Source: Gammaproteobacteria bacterium (GTDB lineage Bacteria; Pseudomonadota; Gammaproteobacteria; Steroidobacterales; XN24). From it: DNA of 64,000 nt. Position numbers and translations under genes: made by a program. The stretch spans positions 1-64,000 of the forward strand of contig JAHEFR010000013.1 of assembly GCA_024640085.1 (NCBI GenBank), given 5' to 3'. The notes below the pieces were generated by a model. It was not told where the DNA came from and did not search any database. It was given only the letters and a program-made list of their open reading frames with translations. Positions within the stretch are counted from its first letter, which is position 1. The number at the start of each line of letters is the position of its first letter. Shown here piece after piece: positions 60,174-64,000 of this stretch.

Positions 60174-61979
60174 ATGAAAGCCCATAGTTCCACATACGAC
60201 ACCGGTGCGCCCGGGACGCGGAACCTGCGTCCCCTCAGGGCCCTGGTGCCGTTCCTCTGGCCCTACCGGCGCATGATGTCCCTCGCGGTAGTTGCGCTGC
60301 TGGTGGCTGCCGGGGCCACACTGAGCCTGCCGGTAGCTGTCAGGCAGATGATCGATCTGGGGTTCTCCAGGGCCAATGCGGATTCCGTGGACCGGTATTT
60401 CCTCGGCCTGTTCGGAATCGCCGCCATCCTGGCCGTTGCTACTGCCGCCAGATACTACTTCGTGACCTGGCTGGGCGAACGGGTGGTGGCGGATATCCGC
60501 AGCCGGGTCTTCGACCACATGCTCAGCCTGAGCGCCAGCTTCTTCGAGAGCGCGCGCACCGGTGAAATCCTCTCCCGACTCACCACGGACACCACCGTGC
60601 TGCAGTCGGTAGTGGGGTCCGGCGCCTCGGTGGCCCTGAGGAACGTGCTGTTGCTGGTCGGCGGGTTTTCCATGCTCGTGATCACGAGCCCCAGGCTCAC
60701 CGGGATGATCGCCCTGGCGATCCCGCTGGTCCTGCTGCCCCTGATCCTGTTCGGCCGCCGCGTTCGACACCTGTCGCGCCTGAGCCAGGACCGGATCGCC
60801 GATACCAGCGCCATCGCCAGCGAGGCCCTGGGCGCGATCCAGATCGTGCAGGCCTATGTCAGCGAGCGCTGGGAGGCGGCACGGTTCCGGGCGGCCACGG
60901 AATCGGCGTTCACGACCGCCCTGAGGCGATTGCGGGCCCGCGCCCTGTTGACCGCCGTGGCCATCCTGGTGGTCTTCGGCTCCATCGTCGCCGTGCTCTG
61001 GTTCGGGGGGACCTCTGTGATCGAGGGGCGGATGAGCGGCGGCCAGTTGAGCCAGTTCGTGCTCTACTCGGTGCTGACGGCCGGTGCCTTTGCAGCTCTC
61101 AGCGAGGTCTGGGGCGAGGTCCAGCGTGCGGCCGGCGCGATGGAACGCATATCGGAACTTCTCGACACCCGTCCCGACATCGTCGACCCGCCCGATCCGG
61201 AGGCCATGCCCGCGGGAGGGGGGCACATAGAGGTCGCCGACGTCAGCTTCTCGTATCCGTCGCGACCGGGACAACGGGCGCTCGATGGAGTGAGTTTCGC
61301 AGTCCAGCCTGGAGAGACCGTCGCCCTTGTGGGTGCATCGGGAGCGGGCAAGACCACCGTGTTCCGGTTGCTGCTGCGCTTCTACGATCCGGACAGCGGT
61401 TCCATCCGTCTCGACGGCACGCTCATCGACAGGGCAAGACTGGGAGACGTGCGCGAGAGGATCGGCATCGTGCCCCAGGAGACGGTCGTGTTCTCGGCGA
61501 GCGCGCGGGAGAACATTCGTTACGGCAGACCGGAGGCCACGGACGATGAAGTCGTGGCCGCCGCGAGGGCGGCCCTGGCGGACGAATTCATCCGGCCCCT
61601 GGCGGGTGGGTACGACGCTCATCTGGGCGAGCGCGGCGTGCGGCTGTCGGGTGGGCAGCGCCAGCGAATCGCCATCGCCAGGGCGATACTGAAGAATCCT
61701 CCCGTCCTGCTGCTGGACGAAGCCACCAGCTCCCTGGACGCCGAAAGCGAGAGGAAGGTCCAGGAAGCTCTCGATCGCCTCATGGAGCAACGCACCACCC
61801 TGATCATCGCCCATCGCCTGGCGACCGTGGTCAAGGCCGATCGAATCATCGTCATGGACAACGGCCGCGTCGCCGCCACGGGCACCCATGCCGAACTGCT
61901 GGCTCAGGGCGGTCTGTACGCGCGCCTCGCCGAACTGCAATTCGGTCACGACGCTGCCCCGGCGTCCCGGACCGGCTAG
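60174..61979 (+). CDS. ABC transporter, fused membrane and ATPase domains (MsbA-like exporter)
   Basis: This 601-residue half-transporter has six membrane helices (about 35-320) and an ATPase domain. Walker A is GASGAGKTT, the signature is VRLSGGQRQRIAIARAIL and Walker B is PVLLLDEATSSLD, with the switch His in IIAHRLATV. It would dimerise to export lipid, lipopolysaccharide or drug-like molecules. Substrate cannot be told from sequence. Confidence 0.92.
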   Translation: MKAHSSTYDTGAPGTRNLRPLRALVPFLWPYRRMMSLAVVALLVAAGATLSLPVAVRQMIDLGFSRANADSVDRYFLGLFGIAAILAVATAARYYFVTWLGERVVADIRSRVFDHMLSLSASFFESARTGEILSRLTTDTTVLQSVVGSGASVALRNVLLLVGGFSMLVITSPRLTGMIALAIPLVLLPLILFGRRVRHLSRLSQDRIADTSAIASEALGAIQIVQAYVSERWEAARFRAATESAFTTALRRLRARALLTAVAILVVFGSIVAVLWFGGTSVIEGRMSGGQLSQFVLYSVLTAGAFAALSEVWGEVQRAAGAMERISELLDTRPDIVDPPDPEAMPAGGGHIEVADVSFSYPSRPGQRALDGVSFAVQPGETVALVGASGAGKTTVFRLLLRFYDPDSGSIRLDGTLIDRARLGDVRERIGIVPQETVVFSASARENIRYGRPEATDDEVVAAARAALADEFIRPLAGGYDAHLGERGVRLSGGQRQRIAIARAILKNPPVLLLDEATSSLDAESERKVQEALDRLMEQRTTLIIAHRLATVVKADRIIVMDNGRVAATGTHAELLAQGGLYARLAELQFGHDAAPASRTG

Positions 61980-62176
61980 CGACGGCGTTCCAGCGCCCCC
62001 GGATCCGGTCACGGGCATCCCGTCAGATGACGGGATTGGCGGCCGCCAGAGCGAGATGCTGCCAGACCATGGATAGGCCAGCGGCGAGAGCAAGGCGCTG
62101 CCACCGGATTTGGGAGTCCCCCTCCTTGACTGCCGGTGACCTGAATCTCAGCCGCCAGCCGGTGGGACTTCCGGGC

Positions 62177-62518
62177 TCAGTCCCTCAGCTTGTCGAGCAG
62201 CAACACGGCGAGCGCCAGGGCGACCAGGCTTAATCCTTCCAGAGCGGTTCCGGGCTCCCTGTAGGCAAGGCTGAGTACGGACCCGGCCAGCATGACGGCG
62301 GCCAGCACGACTGCTGCCCTTGCCCGGACCGGACGGTGGAGGAGCAAAGCGCCCGCGGCGATTTCCGCGACCGCGGACGCGTAGACCGGCCACCCGGGCA
62401 TGCCCAGCGTCGCCAGCCGAAGTATCGCCGTCTCCGGATATCGCAGCGCAATCACGCCGAGGCCCATGAACAGTACGGCCGCCCCCAGCGACACCCAGTC
62501 CGCGACCTGCTTTGTCAT
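62177..62518 (-). CDS. DoxX-like four-helix membrane protein
   Basis: This 113-residue protein has four hydrophobic segments and the MGLGVIALRYPETAILRLAT start and AEIAAGALLLHRPVRARAAV centre of DoxX-like proteins. Function unknown. ATG at 62518 follows GGAG; an ATG at 62536 would overlap the upstream hydrolase stop as TGATG. It is probably co-transcribed with that gene. Confidence 0.72.
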   Translation of the reverse strand: MTKQVADWVSLGAAVLFMGLGVIALRYPETAILRLATLGMPGWPVYASAVAEIAAGALLLHRPVRARAAVVLAAVMLAGSVLSLAYREPGTALEGLSLVALALAVLLLDKLRD

Positions 62519-62535
62519 CGCGCCCCGCTCCGCCA

Positions 62536-63552
62536 TCACTCCCCGGCCTTGTCGAACAGGCTAGCGATCTGCCTCTCGGCCCAGGTCCCGGCCGCGAAGG
62601 ACTCCATGTACCCGCAGTGACCCCCATGCTCGGTCAGAGTGATCGTCAGTGATTCAGGGCGGGCGATTCTCTCGATGTCTGCGGAAGGGATGATCGGGTC
62701 GTCCCGGGCCGAGATGATCTGGCTCGGCACCTCCAGCGGCTCGAGTGCATTTCCCGTCAGGGCATATCCCCGCAGATAGGATTCCAGGTCGGGGAATCCC
62801 GAGTAATGGTCCACGAAGTGCGCGGTAAGCCCGGTCAGGGTTCGGATCCGGTCGATATCGTCAAACTCGTAGAGGTCAGGGAATGCCTCCTGCTTCCTCC
62901 GCAGCGAGCGACGCCACTTGGCCAGAAAGTACGTCCGGTAGACCGCCCAACCGGCCTCCAGCGCCGCCAAGGTATGAGCGGGCTCGAGCACCGGACTCAC
63001 GGCGACCACCTGGCGCAGGCGGATGCCCCTGGCTGGTGCCCGCAGCGCCACCCGGAGAGCGAAGTTCCCCCCCAGGGAGAACCCTGCGAGAAACAACGGC
63101 AGGTCGGGGAACATATCCTGGATGCGGCGGACGGCGCCGACCACTTCGTGTAACCGGTTGGAGTGAAACAGTTCCGGGTTCAGGTGGTGGCTCGGTCCGT
63201 GATCCCTCAGGTTGAGCCGGAACACGTCGTATCCCCGGGACTGCAGGTACGCGCCGGTGGACAACAGGTAGATGGAGTCCGAACTGCCCTCCCAACCATG
63301 GATCAGGACGGCGAGGCCCTTTCCAGGCTGTTCCCCGTCGCCGATCCTCGGGGAAAAGTAGCCGTGCAACCTCACGCCACGGCCACAGTCCAGAATCACG
63401 TCGCTGGCCGAGGACACCAGGTCCCGCGCGCGGCGCCGGATCAGCGGTCTCCGCAACGGGATGCTTGCGGCGACGGACTGGACGTGGCCGCCCCGCCACA
63501 CCCTGGGCGGCTGGAACGGGCCCGTGTCGATTGCGGCGCTGTTCACAGCCAC
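62536..63552 (-). CDS. YheT-family alpha/beta hydrolase
   Basis: This 338-residue hydrolase has LAVLIHGWEGSSDSIYLLS, NLRDHGPSHHLNPELFHSNR and the nucleophile elbow LAGFSLGGNFALR. The acid is in ISARDDPIIP and the His in TEHGGHCGYME. These match YheT-type hydrolases; substrate unknown. The start is GTG at 63552 with GGAGG eight bases upstream. The partial SDR gene lies just upstream on the same strand. Confidence 0.92.
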   Translation of the reverse strand: MAVNSAAIDTGPFQPPRVWRGGHVQSVAASIPLRRPLIRRRARDLVSSASDVILDCGRGVRLHGYFSPRIGDGEQPGKGLAVLIHGWEGSSDSIYLLSTGAYLQSRGYDVFRLNLRDHGPSHHLNPELFHSNRLHEVVGAVRRIQDMFPDLPLFLAGFSLGGNFALRVALRAPARGIRLRQVVAVSPVLEPAHTLAALEAGWAVYRTYFLAKWRRSLRRKQEAFPDLYEFDDIDRIRTLTGLTAHFVDHYSGFPDLESYLRGYALTGNALEPLEVPSQIISARDDPIIPSADIERIARPESLTITLTEHGGHCGYMESFAAGTWAERQIASLFDKAGE

Positions 63553-63598
63553 GAGGCCAGCCTCCGGGCAGATCTGCGGGGCAGGTCAGGCCGGGCAC

Positions 63599-64000
63599 TC
63601 ATCGGCCGCGATCCGCCGGACCGCCCAGGTCGATGATGTTCGACAGCATCTTCTGTGCCGCCCGGCCCATGGTCCAGTAGAACGCGCCGGGCAGCAGTCG
63701 TTTGAAATGATAGGCAAGGCTGGCTTCCCCGTGTCCAAATGCGAAGAAGGCATTGCGGTCCGCGGCCCGGATGGCGGCTGCCGCGATATCGTCTGCCGTC
63801 AGGCGGGAACGTGACATCAGCCGGGTCGCCAGATCCTGGCCTGGCGCGGGCCCGCGGTAGGACTCCAGGAGACGTGTGGTGAAAAAGGATGGGCAGACGA
63901 CGGTCACGCCGATGCCGAAACCGGCCACTTCGTTCCTGAGCGTCTCGGACAGAGCGATCATCCCTGCCTTGGTGACGTTGTAACTGGCCATCCCTGGCGA
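63599..64000 (-). CDS. short-chain dehydrogenase/reductase, C-terminal part, runs off the right edge
   Basis: The last 133 codons of an SDR are visible. It has the catalytic pair in SYNVTKAGMIALSETL, the VVCPSFFTTRL loop after the active site and a C-terminal extension AYHFKRLLPGAFYWTMGRAA typical of SDRs with a membrane-associated tail. The cofactor-binding end is outside the window. Confidence 0.85.
   Translation of the reverse strand, partial: SPGMASYNVTKAGMIALSETLRNEVAGFGIGVTVVCPSFFTTRLLESYRGPAPGQDLATRLMSRSRLTADDIAAAAIRAADRNAFFAFGHGEASLAYHFKRLLPGAFYWTMGRAAQKMLSNIIDLGGPADRGR

Noticed and set aside
1-64000. CRISPR arrays, tRNA or rRNA genes, prophage
   Set aside because: No regularly spaced direct repeats, cloverleaf sequences, ribosomal RNA signatures or phage structural genes were seen on either strand.

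Overview
The window is high-GC chromosomal DNA that is almost entirely coding, with no rRNA, tRNA, CRISPR array, prophage or intact insertion sequence that I could see. The gene set points to a gammaproteobacterium. Evidence for this includes a fimU-pilV-pilW-pilX-pilY1-pilE minor pilin operon, an Mla/Pqi-type MCE lipid transport operon, proteobacterial GshA, Nei, DUF2333 and DUF2505 proteins, many outer-membrane lipoproteins and several c-di-GMP enzymes. I cannot name the genus. Two genes run off the ends: an aldehyde dehydrogenase at the left and a short-chain dehydrogenase at the right.

Layout. 1-4711: a divergent aldehyde dehydrogenase and a four-gene spermidine/putrescine-type ABC importer (binding protein, two permeases, ATPase). 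4774-9590: a TerB-like membrane protein on a possibly leaderless promoter, then a long structured leader and a large plant-like subtilase lipoprotein ending in a strong terminator. 9782-11064: two lipoproteins of unknown function. 11247-14981: a possible FNR-type site and two membrane multihaem cytochromes. One has 11 haem c motifs fused to a cytochrome b domain, like Geobacter CbcL. The other is a NapC/NirT-family protein like ImcH. 15106-18700: an MCE operon (permease, ATPase, MCE protein, auxiliary lipoprotein). 18824-26303: small lipoproteins, two isoaspartyl peptidases, a membrane peroxiredoxin, an overlapping Ser/Thr kinase and PP2C phosphatase pair, and a Na+/Ca2+ exchanger. 26490-29343: a sulfotransferase-like protein next to a class IV aminotransferase, then a diguanylate cyclase. 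29587-32348: a BlaI/BlaR-type module whose M56 peptidase is fused to a TonB C-terminal domain. 32479-35285: gshA, nei and an Mpo1-like gene. 35488-37733: a degenerate GGDEF protein and a REC-EAL phosphodiesterase.

37743-43067 is the most regulatory stretch. It holds an Lrp-type regulator divergent from a trans-sulfuration enzyme, and a TetR gene with two matching operators and a near-consensus promoter. It also holds a full sigma-54 control region (enhancer-like palindrome, IHF site, -24/-12 promoter) driving a single 80-residue gene that has its own terminator. 43129-51310 carries a hydrolase and the pilin operon. 51776-64000 carries DUF2333, DUF2505, a lipoprotein, a short-chain dehydrogenase, a divergent 6-phosphogluconolactonase, a threonine synthase-like enzyme, a coupled glycerophosphodiester-glycerol phosphate operon, an MsbA-like exporter and a YheT-type hydrolase.

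The best candidates for something undescribed are the sigma-54 single-gene unit (40915-41396) and the paired quinol-oxidising cytochromes (11247-14981).
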